6,852 nt of DNA from Anaerolineales bacterium (GTDB lineage: Bacteria; Chloroflexota; Anaerolineae; Anaerolineales; UBA4823): positions 1-6,852 of the forward strand of contig JAFGBV010000130.1 of NCBI GenBank assembly GCA_016932955.1, read 5' to 3'. A model generated the notes under the pieces. That model had not been told where the DNA came from. It ran no database searches and worked only from the letters and a program-made list of their open reading frames with translations. Positions 1 to 6,852 of this stretch are shown in pieces. Position 1 is the first letter of the stretch. The number at the start of each line of letters is the position of its first letter. The position numbers and the translations under genes were made by a program.

Positions 1-537
1 GTGATCCCAGTGAGAGATATCCAGGATGTGCAGTTACGTACCGTTCTGGAGAGCGGGAGAGCCGTGGTAGATAAGGAGGATGAATTGGTGCTCTATGCGC
101 CAGTCCGTGTACGAGGGCAGGTGGTGGGGGCGATGCGGACGCGCCGGGCGAGCGATTCTGGCAGGTGGACTGGGGAGGATATCCGGCTGGTGGAAGAATT
201 GGCAGAGCAGTTGAGCTTGTCATTGGAAAGCGCTCGTTCTTACCAGGAGACACAGCTTGCAGCGCAGCGGGAACGCTTATTAGGTGAAATTGGCGGGCAT
301 ATCCGCCAAACATTGGATCTTGAATCGATCTTGCGGACTACTTCGCAAGAGGTGCGGCAGGCATTGGATCTGCAGAGAGTAGTAGTGCGGTTGGGTGTTC
401 CGCCAGCGGGAGATGGTGTTGATCTTGATCGAGAGGATCTGGAAAGAGTTGATCCCCTGACGAGTGGTGTTGGTGACGACGGGCACGAACCGCCTACACA
501 GCCAACAGACTCGGAAAGCGGAGGCAGCAATGACTGA
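1..537 (+). CDS. GAF-domain signalling protein, C-terminal part (5'-truncated by window edge)
   Basis: This is the last 178 codons of a gene that begins before the window. The GTG at base 1 falls in frame but is unlikely to be the start, because the protein opens in the middle of a domain. Residues ~11-80 match the degenerate GAF-like region of the next gene (its residues ~793-860): both have a strand pair around a short 'VRGQVVG/VRDTVIG' turn, a W-T-x-E-[DE] step and a final helix ending in S-A-R-S-Y-Q. Residues ~81-135 form the same tail as in gene 2: a basic helix starting A-Q-R-E-R, a second helix, then a strand ending in R-L-G-V-P. Residues ~136-178 are acidic, polar and probably disordered. 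No kinase, cyclase or DNA-binding domain is visible in this part. GAF domains usually bind small ligands or mediate dimer contacts; the ligand here is unknown. It is probably a third paralog of the receptors downstream. Its N-terminal half, and so its membrane status, cannot be judged. Confidence 0.85.
   Translation: MIPVRDIQDVQLRTVLESGRAVVDKEDELVLYAPVRVRGQVVGAMRTRRASDSGRWTGEDIRLVEELAEQLSLSLESARSYQETQLAAQRERLLGEIGGHIRQTLDLESILRTTSQEVRQALDLQRVVVRLGVPPAGDGVDLDREDLERVDPLTSGVGDDGHEPPTQPTDSESGGSND
520..524 (+). promoter_or_regulatory. Ribosome binding site for the first receptor gene
   Basis: A GGAGG core lies five bases before the ATG at 530. It sits inside the last codons of the upstream gene, whose TGA stop (535-537) lies just past this ATG. 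This strong site is the reason for choosing 530 over the in-frame GTG/ATG options further upstream. It suggests that translation of the two genes is coupled. Confidence 0.75.
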
Positions 538-3313
538 TGAGATGAAATCCAGGGAAACTGCTGTAGAACAAAAGAAGCGCCTGCAGGACGAAAAAGCCTT
601 GGCACGACGCCTGGGCGGTTTCCGGGTTTTACTTTTGGCAGGATCGATTGCACTTGCCCTGGATATTGTGGCCAACTTGCTGTTGTATGTGCGGGAGGGC
701 GTGTGGCAGAATTTAGCGGTGGCTATTGCTCAATTACCTGCAGTGGCACTGCTTATTGTGATTGGCTTGCTGGTGCGAAAAGGCCGCCTGGATACCGCAG
801 GATACCTGGGTATTATCGCCATTATGCTAGGCTTTGGGGTGGGGAACCTGTTCCACGCTGGGCTGACCCTGGCATTAGGCGCAAGCGGTTTCCTGGTGCT
901 GCTGATGATTTCCAATATGGTGTTGCCTGAGAACAAGATCATAGGACCGCTGACGGCGACCTTATTTGTGGCGGCTTTGGCAGCGATTGAGTTGCTTGCG
1001 CCGATCCCGCGCTACAATGTGGTTGAAACCAGCTCCTTCTTGCTGTTTGTGATTGCGCTGGTGACTGTACTAGCCGCCGTCGGGCTGTGGCAATTTGCGC
1101 GCTTGCTGCGCTTTGGCACGATCCGCACCCGCCTGCTGGCGATCTTTGTTGGATTGGTGCTGCTGCCGGCAGTGGCGGTAGGGACAGCTTCAAGCGTGAT
1201 CAGCGGGCAAAGATTGCTGGATCAGACGAGGGCTCAGCTTGTGTCTGTAGCGGCACTAAAAGAATCTGAAATTTTTACCTGGGCCAATAATCTAACATCA
1301 TTCCTGGCATTAGCGATGCCCGATTCTAGCCGGAGTTTGTTTTATGACTTGCTGATCAGCGGCCCAACTGGTGTTGATAGCAGCCTATACAACAATACCT
1401 ATGAAAGCGAACTGGAACGTTACCGAAATATCATTGCCCAAGGTAATGTTTTTGTTGAGATGTTCATTCTTGCACCCGATGGCACTGTGCGGCTCTCTAC
1501 CGATGCGGGACAGATCGGGCGTAACCAGTTTGGATATGCTTTCTTCGAGCCAGGTTTGGAGGGTTATTTTGTCTCTGCCCCATATTATGATTCGGTCTTG
1601 GCTGAGGTGACGATGGTTGCATCTGCACCATTGGTCAACGAAAGCGGGGAGACGATTGGTATCCTGGCAGGACGCGCCAATCTAGATCAGTTGAATGCTA
1701 TCATGAGTGAACGTACTGGCCTGGGAGAGACTGGTGAAACGTACCTGGTAGGGGCGCGAGATAGGATTTTAATGACGGAGTCGCGTTTTGAGGAGCGAGG
1801 TATGTCATTAGGATCTTATATTAGTACATCAGATGGACTGGACGCGGCGGTCCTGACGAAAGGGGATGTTTCAGGTAATTTTACAAACTATTATTATGTC
1901 GATGTTGTAGGCGTATACCGTATGCTTGAAGAATTCAACCTGGTTTTGATAGCAGAACAGGAACAGTCAGAAGCACTTCGCGGTGTTGTGCAAACGGTGG
2001 CAGTGAACGTTGGCGTGACGGTGGGGGCGGTGCTGGTGGCAATCGTGTTAGGCCTGTTCGTTACCAATCGGATCACGTCGCCAATTGCCAGCCTTTCGCA
2101 GACGGCAGAGAAGATCGCTGGTGGTGAGCTGGAACTGGTTGCAGAAGTAGAACAGGAGGATGAAATTGGGGCATTGGCAGAGTCCTTCAATGCGATGACG
2201 GAACGCCTGCGAGCAACGTTGGCTGGTTTGGAACAACAGGTAGCCGAACGCACGGCAGCGTTGGCACAACGTACAGGTTACCTGCAGGCTTCTGTAGATG
2301 TGAGTCGGGCGATCGTTTCAGTTTTGGATCCAGATCAGTTGATCCGACAAGTTGTTGAGTTGATCCAGGAACGTTTCAATTTGTATTATGTCGGTTTGTT
2401 CTTGGTGGATCAAGCAGGTGAATGGGCTGTGCTGCGGGCAGGAACAGGGGAAGCGGGCCAGAAGATGCTGGCGCGCAATCACCGCATTCGGGTTGGGGTG
2501 GGCATGATCGGTTGGTGTGTGGCTAACGAAAGGCCGCGAATTGCCTTACGTGCTGAGTTAGATGATGCCCGGTTGAAGAACCCGGACCTGCCGGATACCC
2601 GGTCTGAGGCAGCAATCCCATTGCGTTCGCGGGGGCGTGTGATCGGCGCACTGACAGTGCAGAGCGCACAGCCAGAGGCTTTTGATGAGTCGACGATTGT
2701 GGTCTTTGAAACTATGGCTGACCAGGTGGCTGTGGCGTTGGATAACGCGCGCTTGTTCCGAGAGAGCCAGGAATCGCTGGATTCGCTTAACCGTGCGTAT
2801 GGGCAGATTACGCGTGAGGATTGGCAGCGTCTGCTGAAATTGCGCGGTGATCTGGGTTATAGCAGTTATGCCAGTGGCGAGGTGGCAATGGAAGCCGAAT
2901 GGCTCCCAGAACTGGTGCAGGCAGCACGGGAAGGGAGAACCGTGGGGACTGAGACGGCAGCACTGGGGGTTCCGATTAAAGTGCGCGATACGGTAATTGG
3001 TGTGATCGGTGGCTATAAGGTTGGCGAAGTGGCGAAATGGACTGACGAGGAAAGAACATTCCTGGAGGACGTGGCTGACTTGCTCAGTGTTACCCTGGAT
3101 AGCGCGCGGTCTTACCAGCAGGTGCAGGTCACGGCACAGCGCGAGCGTGTGGCGGCGGAAGTTACAGCACGAATTCGGCGTTCTTTGGAAACAGAGACGA
3201 TTTTACGTTCCGCGGCAGAAGAATTGCGCCGAGCATTGGGTTTGCCGGAGGTAGTAATCCAACTGGGTGTGCCAGTAGATGCAAGCAAACCTGGAACATC
3301 TGATGGGCGATGA
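530..3313 (+). CDS. Membrane receptor: 6-TM module, Cache-like outer domain, HAMP, GAF, degenerate GAF
   Basis: The product has 927 residues. The start at 530 has a good GGAGG; an in-frame ATG at 464 lies 22 codons earlier, deep in the upstream gene, and has no such support. Order of parts: a charged cytoplasmic N-terminus; six membrane helices (~31-52, 60-82, 90-108, 111-131, 138-157, 168-190); a seventh at ~199-222 after the basic F-G-T-I-R-T-R-L-L; an outer domain at ~223-488 of double-Cache type, including L-G-E-T-G-E-T-Y-L-V-G; an eighth helix at ~489-511; HAMP at ~512-562 (T-S-P-I with P518, D-E-I-G at 544-547); a coiled coil at ~562-585; GAF at ~588-745; a degenerate GAF-like region at ~759-860; and a half-GAF tail at ~861-915. 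Positive charges fall on the cytoplasmic side of each helix pair, which fits this topology. It probably senses an outer ligand and passes the signal inward, but no output domain follows. C663 in the GAF is its only cysteine. The six-helix module is not one I recognise. Confidence 0.88.
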   Translation: MTDEMKSRETAVEQKKRLQDEKALARRLGGFRVLLLAGSIALALDIVANLLLYVREGVWQNLAVAIAQLPAVALLIVIGLLVRKGRLDTAGYLGIIAIMLGFGVGNLFHAGLTLALGASGFLVLLMISNMVLPENKIIGPLTATLFVAALAAIELLAPIPRYNVVETSSFLLFVIALVTVLAAVGLWQFARLLRFGTIRTRLLAIFVGLVLLPAVAVGTASSVISGQRLLDQTRAQLVSVAALKESEIFTWANNLTSFLALAMPDSSRSLFYDLLISGPTGVDSSLYNNTYESELERYRNIIAQGNVFVEMFILAPDGTVRLSTDAGQIGRNQFGYAFFEPGLEGYFVSAPYYDSVLAEVTMVASAPLVNESGETIGILAGRANLDQLNAIMSERTGLGETGETYLVGARDRILMTESRFEERGMSLGSYISTSDGLDAAVLTKGDVSGNFTNYYYVDVVGVYRMLEEFNLVLIAEQEQSEALRGVVQTVAVNVGVTVGAVLVAIVLGLFVTNRITSPIASLSQTAEKIAGGELELVAEVEQEDEIGALAESFNAMTERLRATLAGLEQQVAERTAALAQRTGYLQASVDVSRAIVSVLDPDQLIRQVVELIQERFNLYYVGLFLVDQAGEWAVLRAGTGEAGQKMLARNHRIRVGVGMIGWCVANERPRIALRAELDDARLKNPDLPDTRSEAAIPLRSRGRVIGALTVQSAQPEAFDESTIVVFETMADQVAVALDNARLFRESQESLDSLNRAYGQITREDWQRLLKLRGDLGYSSYASGEVAMEAEWLPELVQAAREGRTVGTETAALGVPIKVRDTVIGVIGGYKVGEVAKWTDEERTFLEDVADLLSVTLDSARSYQQVQVTAQRERVAAEVTARIRRSLETETILRSAAEELRRALGLPEVVIQLGVPVDASKPGTSDGR

Positions 3314-3316
3314 GGG
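3312..3316 (+). promoter_or_regulatory. Ribosome binding site for the transporter gene
   Basis: GAGGG overlaps the TGA stop of the receptor gene and lies ten bases before the ATG at 3327. It is part of a 10-base string, AGGGATAAAT (3313-3322), that recurs exactly at the next gene junction (4927-4936). An alternative start at 3336 would have a weaker GGATGG five bases upstream and would shorten the protein by only three residues. Confidence 0.5.
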
Positions 3317-3326
3317 ATAAATCGGG

Positions 3327-4928
3327 ATGGAAATTATGGATGATGATAAGCTCCGTGTTCAAGACGATTTGCCGGTGACTGAAGCAGCAGCGACTCAGAA
3401 AATAGCCACTGCGCCTGATGGTGTTCTGCAGCGCCAGATAGGGATGAGTCGACCTGCTTTAATTGTGGATGACCTGCCCACACCTGAGCAAGTATTCCGG
3501 GTGCGGCGAATTGGTGTGGAGCAGATGATTGCACTGGTGCTTGGACCGAGTCTCGTTGCGCTGGGCATCTCAGTTGGGAGCGGCGAGTGGTTAATTGGGC
3601 CGCTGAATGTGGCAAAGTATGGATTTATGGGGATTGGTTGGGTGATCCTGGTTTCTGCAGTGCTGCAGGTTTTTTATAATGTGGAATTAGCCCGTTTCAC
3701 ATTGGCGACAGGAGAAACCCCGGTGGTGGCGTTTGGGCGGATCCCTCCTGGCTATTTTGTATGGGTGCCGCTGGCGCTATTGAGCTTCTATATTGCGTTT
3801 ATCCTGGGCGGTTGGGCTGTGCAAGCGGGTGCTGGGCTGTTTGCTTTGGTCAGTAACCGGCCTTATGGCGAGAATGAACTGGAGGTGGTGCGGATCATTG
3901 GGATAGGGCTTCTCCTCACCACGTTCTTATTTACAGCGTTTGGACGGAAGATCGAACGTACCCTAGAAGGTGTGATGGGAGCTGTCCTGGCTTTTATGCT
4001 AATTGGTATGCTGTCCATCACAATCGTGGTTGTTCCCGCAAATTATTGGGGCACTGCGCTCGCCTCGCTGGTGACCCCGGTTCTGCCTCCGGCAGGCTCG
4101 GATCCATCGCTTTTGGGAGCGCTGGCAGGATTCACCGCACTGGCCTCGGGATTGAACTTTATGTTCATAGGATACTATCGCGATAAGGGTTACGGCATGG
4201 GATCCAAGGTGGGTTTTTTACCTGCCTGGTTCGGCAGTCGTTCTGCGCAAGCAAAGGGCACGCTGCAATCTGTGGGACGAATTTTCCCAGAGGATGAAAA
4301 GAATGCCCGAACCTGGAAGCGTTGGTTCCGTTATTTAGCATTTGACCAATGGGTGATCTATTTTATTGGTGCATTGGTGGGGATGCTTGTGCCGAGCATC
4401 CTCGTGGGATACATCTCTACTATCCCCGGGTCTGATGTGCCAACATCTGCTACGATGGTAACATACGCAGCCAGTGAGCTTGGGCGGCGGTATGGACCAG
4501 TAGTGAACGGGTGGATGCTGCTGATCGGTTTCATGGTGCTTTTCACCACGCAAATTGTGGTGTTGGAATTATTGGTGCGCAATATGACAGATGGGTTGTA
4601 CTCGTTGAGTGGGCGGTTTCGCCAGTGGATTGGCAATGACCCGCGCAAGTTCTATTACCCGTTCATGTTGGTGATGATTGTGGTGATTAGTGTTTTTATC
4701 CACCTGGCGCTGCCGGAAGACTTGATCTTGATTTCAGGCAATGTCTCTAACTTTGCAGCGATTATTTTTCCTCTTGGGCTGATTTACCTCAACAGTCAAC
4801 TGCCGCGCCCGGCCAAGATCAGGTGGTGGTCGTATGTGGTTTTGGTGCTCAATACGCTTTTCTTCGGCTTCTTCTTCGTGAATTTCCTTGCTGTCCAGTT
4901 ATCTGGCGCACCGCTGGTCCGGTTTTAG
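3327..4928 (+). CDS. Divergent Nramp-superfamily membrane transporter
   Basis: The product has 533 residues, longer than the roughly 400-450 of ordinary Nramp/MntH proteins. It has a ~60-residue hydrophilic N-terminal tail and about 11 membrane helices (~66-90, 97-117, 142-163, 186-204, 213-236, 262-282, 336-362, 394-415, 443-460, 466-487, 498-522). Helix 1 carries G-P-S-L-V-A-L-G-I-S-V-G-S-G-E-W. Its opening matches the G-P-G start of Nramp helix 1, but the metal-binding D-P-G-N is replaced by G-S-G-E (84-87). Helix 6 lacks the M-P-H motif and has L-N-F-M-F (276-280) instead, followed by R-D-K-G-Y-G-M-G (285-292). I recall G-S-G-E-W and R-D-K-G-x-G-M-G from uncharacterised bacterial relatives usually labelled 'Nramp family divalent metal transporter'. 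The ~50-residue loop between helices 6 and 7 is strongly basic and should be cytoplasmic. The fold assignment (LeuT-like, ion-coupled) is fairly safe. The substrate is not known, and a Mn2+/Fe2+ role should not be assumed. The protein contains no cysteine. It lies 13 bases after one receptor and 11 before another, so it is probably co-transcribed with both. Confidence 0.82.
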   Translation: MEIMDDDKLRVQDDLPVTEAAATQKIATAPDGVLQRQIGMSRPALIVDDLPTPEQVFRVRRIGVEQMIALVLGPSLVALGISVGSGEWLIGPLNVAKYGFMGIGWVILVSAVLQVFYNVELARFTLATGETPVVAFGRIPPGYFVWVPLALLSFYIAFILGGWAVQAGAGLFALVSNRPYGENELEVVRIIGIGLLLTTFLFTAFGRKIERTLEGVMGAVLAFMLIGMLSITIVVVPANYWGTALASLVTPVLPPAGSDPSLLGALAGFTALASGLNFMFIGYYRDKGYGMGSKVGFLPAWFGSRSAQAKGTLQSVGRIFPEDEKNARTWKRWFRYLAFDQWVIYFIGALVGMLVPSILVGYISTIPGSDVPTSATMVTYAASELGRRYGPVVNGWMLLIGFMVLFTTQIVVLELLVRNMTDGLYSLSGRFRQWIGNDPRKFYYPFMLVMIVVISVFIHLALPEDLILISGNVSNFAAIIFPLGLIYLNSQLPRPAKIRWWSYVVLVLNTLFFGFFFVNFLAVQLSGAPLVRF

Positions 4929-4930
4929 GG
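4927..4930 (+). promoter_or_regulatory. Weak ribosome binding site for the second receptor gene
   Basis: AGGG overlaps the TAG stop of the transporter and lies nine bases before the ATG at 4940. It opens the same AGGGATAAAT string seen before the transporter. The ATG at 4935 is ruled out because its frame reaches a stop after six codons. Confidence 0.45.
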
Positions 4931-4939
4931 ATAAATGGA

Positions 4940-6852
4940 ATGGATACGAAACTGACTCAGACAAAAGTTACCTTCCAACGCACGGGGAGCATTCGTACGC
5001 GCTTGCTATGGGCGTTCATTCTATTAGTGCTGCTGCCAGTGACGATTTTAAGTCTGGTTTTGGTGCTTTCTAATGCACAAGGAAACCGTTTGCAATTAGA
5101 AGAAAAGCTCGGAACTGTATTGACCTATAAAATAATTGCAATCGAGGATTGGCTTAGTCATCTGAAAGCAGAAGCTGCTGATACTGCGATTGGATTGGAT
5201 GCGCTCAGTGTGGCTTCTACTGGCAACCAGGAAACCTCCACACCGACAGAGCCGGAAAGCCGCGAGGTAGCGGAAGAGCCAGTAGCGCAGAGTTGGGAGG
5301 AACAGATTCGAGATATGCAGGGGGCTTATCTGCAACAATTAGCCCAGCAATCAGAGTATGTTGATGAATGGATCTTGCTCGATCTGAATGGGATTGTGCA
5401 ACTGGCCAGTGGTTCAACTGTTGTAGGCAGGAATCTTGCTGGTGAGGCCTTTTTCTTACCGGATATCGAGGATACAACAGTGCCAGCACCAGTATATTCC
5501 AGCGAGCTGGGATATGTTTCTTTCTTTGTAGTGCAGCCTATCTTCTCAGCAGATGGGGAAAAGGATGGCTTGCTGGTGGGTAGGGCGGACAAAATGCTGC
5601 TCAATCAAATATTGCTGGAGGAACAGGGCCTGGGAGAAACAGGCGAGACTTTCCTGGTGGGAAGCGATTACGAGTTCTTGAGCACGCCACGCTACCCGGT
5701 TGATACAAACATTAATCGCTCGACTGCGGCCATGGCTGCGGTTATGGGCCAGGAGGATGGTAGCAGCACTTATACCAGCTACCGGGGAGTAACAGTGTTC
5801 GGGGTCTACCGCTGGTTACCGCAGCTTGAGGCGGGATTGATTGCAGAACAGGAATTGTTGGAATCGGTGCGCGCTTCCTACGCAGTGATGGCGGTAAACC
5901 TGAGCGTAGGAATAGCATCGCTGTTGATTGCGATGGTTGCTGCACTGGTGATTACCAGCGATATTGCAACGCCCGTATCCGAATTGGCTGAGACAGCGGC
6001 TCAGGTCACCCGCGGAAATCTATTCTTGGAAGTAGAAACAGAGCGATCTGATGAGATCGGCGCTCTGGCTGAATCCTTCAACAGTATGACTGCGCAATTG
6101 AGGCAGACATTAGGAGGCCTGGAACAGCAGGTGGCTGATCGCACCTCTGCGTTGGAACAGCGGACGGCATATCTCCAGGCTTCGGCAGAAGTAAGCCAGG
6201 CGGTCAATACGATCATGGAACCGGATCAACTGGTGCAACAGGTGGTGAATTTAATCCATGATCGATTTGGCTTGTATTATGTAGGTTTGTTCCAGGTGGA
6301 TGAGTCGGGCGAGTGGGCAGTTTTACGTGCTGGAACGGGGGAGGCTGGGAAGGCAATGATTGCGCGGAGCCATCGCATCCGGGTAGGGGTTGGGATGATT
6401 GGATGGACGGTAATTAATGCGCGGCCACGTATCGCGCTGGAAGCAGCCCAGGATCAGGTGCGTTTACGGTCTGCTGAGTTGCCAGATACTCGTTCAGAAG
6501 CAGCATTGCCGTTGCGCTCACGAGGCAAGGTAATAGGAGCGCTAAGCATCCAGAGTACTTTATCGGGTGCATTTAATGAGGATAACATTGCTGTTTTTCA
6601 AGTAATGGCGGATCAAGTAGCGGTGGCAATCGATAATGCTCGCTTGTATGTGGAGACTCAACAGGCTTTGGAAGATCTGCGGCGTTTCTATACAGAGCAA
6701 TCTCTGGAGATCTGGCGTGATACGCTGCAAAGGAAGGGCAACTTAAGGATTCTCAGTAATCAGTTGGGGATAACGGTGACTGATGCAGAATGGAAAGATG
6801 ATACGGTTGATGCTTTTTGGTCGGGTGAGGTGGTGAAATCGGCGTCAGCAGA
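4940..6852 (+). CDS. Membrane receptor: Cache-like outer domain, HAMP, GAF (3'-truncated by window edge)
   Basis: The frame stays open from the ATG at 4940 through 637 codons to the window end, so the C-terminus is missing. Order of parts: a short cytoplasmic N-terminus ending G-S-I-R-T-R-L-L; helix 1 at ~22-44; an outer domain at ~45-316 with a Pro/Glu/Thr-rich stretch at ~92-118 and L-G-E-T-G-E-T-F-L-V-G at 231-241; helix 2 at ~317-339; HAMP at ~340-390 (A-T-P-V with P345, D-E-I-G at 371-374); a coiled coil at ~386-412; GAF at ~413-570; then the start of the same degenerate region as gene 2, with I-W-R-D-T-L at 591-596. It is a paralog of gene 2 from that protein's residue ~196 onward, without the six-helix module. 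In the GAF core the two match at 38 of 45 positions by my count (residues 445-489 here, 618-662 there), while the outer domains are only loosely similar. It probably senses a different ligand but signals the same way. No cysteine is present. An output domain could still lie past the window end. Confidence 0.88.
   Translation, partial: MDTKLTQTKVTFQRTGSIRTRLLWAFILLVLLPVTILSLVLVLSNAQGNRLQLEEKLGTVLTYKIIAIEDWLSHLKAEAADTAIGLDALSVASTGNQETSTPTEPESREVAEEPVAQSWEEQIRDMQGAYLQQLAQQSEYVDEWILLDLNGIVQLASGSTVVGRNLAGEAFFLPDIEDTTVPAPVYSSELGYVSFFVVQPIFSADGEKDGLLVGRADKMLLNQILLEEQGLGETGETFLVGSDYEFLSTPRYPVDTNINRSTAAMAAVMGQEDGSSTYTSYRGVTVFGVYRWLPQLEAGLIAEQELLESVRASYAVMAVNLSVGIASLLIAMVAALVITSDIATPVSELAETAAQVTRGNLFLEVETERSDEIGALAESFNSMTAQLRQTLGGLEQQVADRTSALEQRTAYLQASAEVSQAVNTIMEPDQLVQQVVNLIHDRFGLYYVGLFQVDESGEWAVLRAGTGEAGKAMIARSHRIRVGVGMIGWTVINARPRIALEAAQDQVRLRSAELPDTRSEAALPLRSRGKVIGALSIQSTLSGAFNEDNIAVFQVMADQVAVAIDNARLYVETQQALEDLRRFYTEQSLEIWRDTLQRKGNLRILSNQLGITVTDAEWKDDTVDAFWSGEVVKSASA

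Noticed and set aside
464..529. Upstream in-frame ATG at 464 as the start of the first receptor
   Set aside because: It would add 22 residues overlapping gene 1 by 74 bases, with no clear ribosome binding site, while the ATG at 530 has GGAGG at ideal spacing.
240..675. Long open frames on the - strand opposite the gene 1/gene 2 junction
   Set aside because: Their products are rich in Ser, Arg, Pro and Cys with no domain-like pattern. They mirror the coding frames of well-supported + strand genes.
530..3313. Calling the receptor a histidine kinase, chemotaxis receptor or diguanylate cyclase
   Set aside because: After HAMP and GAF there is no H-box, ATPase N/G boxes, GGDEF motif or chemotaxis signalling hairpin.
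3314..3326. A terminator or promoter in the gaps between genes (3314-3326 and 4929-4939)
   Set aside because: The gaps are 13 and 11 bases, with no inverted repeat or T-run, and too short for a promoter of their own.
3327..4928. Naming the transporter mntH
   Set aside because: The D-P-G-N and M-P-H motifs are absent, so the Mn2+/Fe2+ function implied by the name is not supported.
4888..5073. Short + strand frame across the transporter/receptor junction
   Set aside because: It is out of frame with both neighbours, has no ribosome binding site and resembles no protein. The frame from 4940 encodes a clear receptor N-terminus.

Overview
The window holds four tightly packed genes, all on the + strand and very probably one operon. 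It runs off both ends, so the first and last genes are partial. Nothing larger than 13 bases is left between genes. I see no RNA gene, mobile element, CRISPR array, terminator or internal promoter. Base composition looks mixed, near half G+C, with no compositional break. The style of the proteins (Cache-HAMP-GAF receptors whose C-terminal tail ends in a 'VRLG/IQLG' strand, present as tandem paralogs) is what I associate with Chloroflexota, especially Anaerolineae. That taxonomic call is an inference from family resemblance, not a search result.

Layout: (1) 1-537, the C-terminal end of a GAF-type signalling protein. (2) 530-3313, a 927-residue membrane receptor with a six-helix N-terminal membrane module, a further helix, a Cache-like outer domain, a helix, HAMP, GAF, a second degenerate GAF-like region and a short 'half-GAF' tail. 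It overlaps gene 1 by 8 bases. (3) 3327-4928, a 533-residue integral membrane transporter of a divergent branch of the Nramp superfamily that lacks the metal-binding motifs of the classic metal transporters. (4) 4940 to beyond 6852, a second receptor that is a clear paralog of gene 2 without the six-helix module.

How they may work together (inference): a transporter of unknown substrate is encoded between two paralogous receptors. Their cytoplasmic HAMP-GAF halves are nearly the same, while their outer sensing domains have diverged. Neither complete protein carries a recognisable output domain: no histidine kinase, GGDEF, chemotaxis-receptor or phosphatase domain. The set therefore looks like a sensing and uptake unit that must signal through partners encoded elsewhere, or act directly on the transporter. 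This is the most interesting hypothesis in the window.
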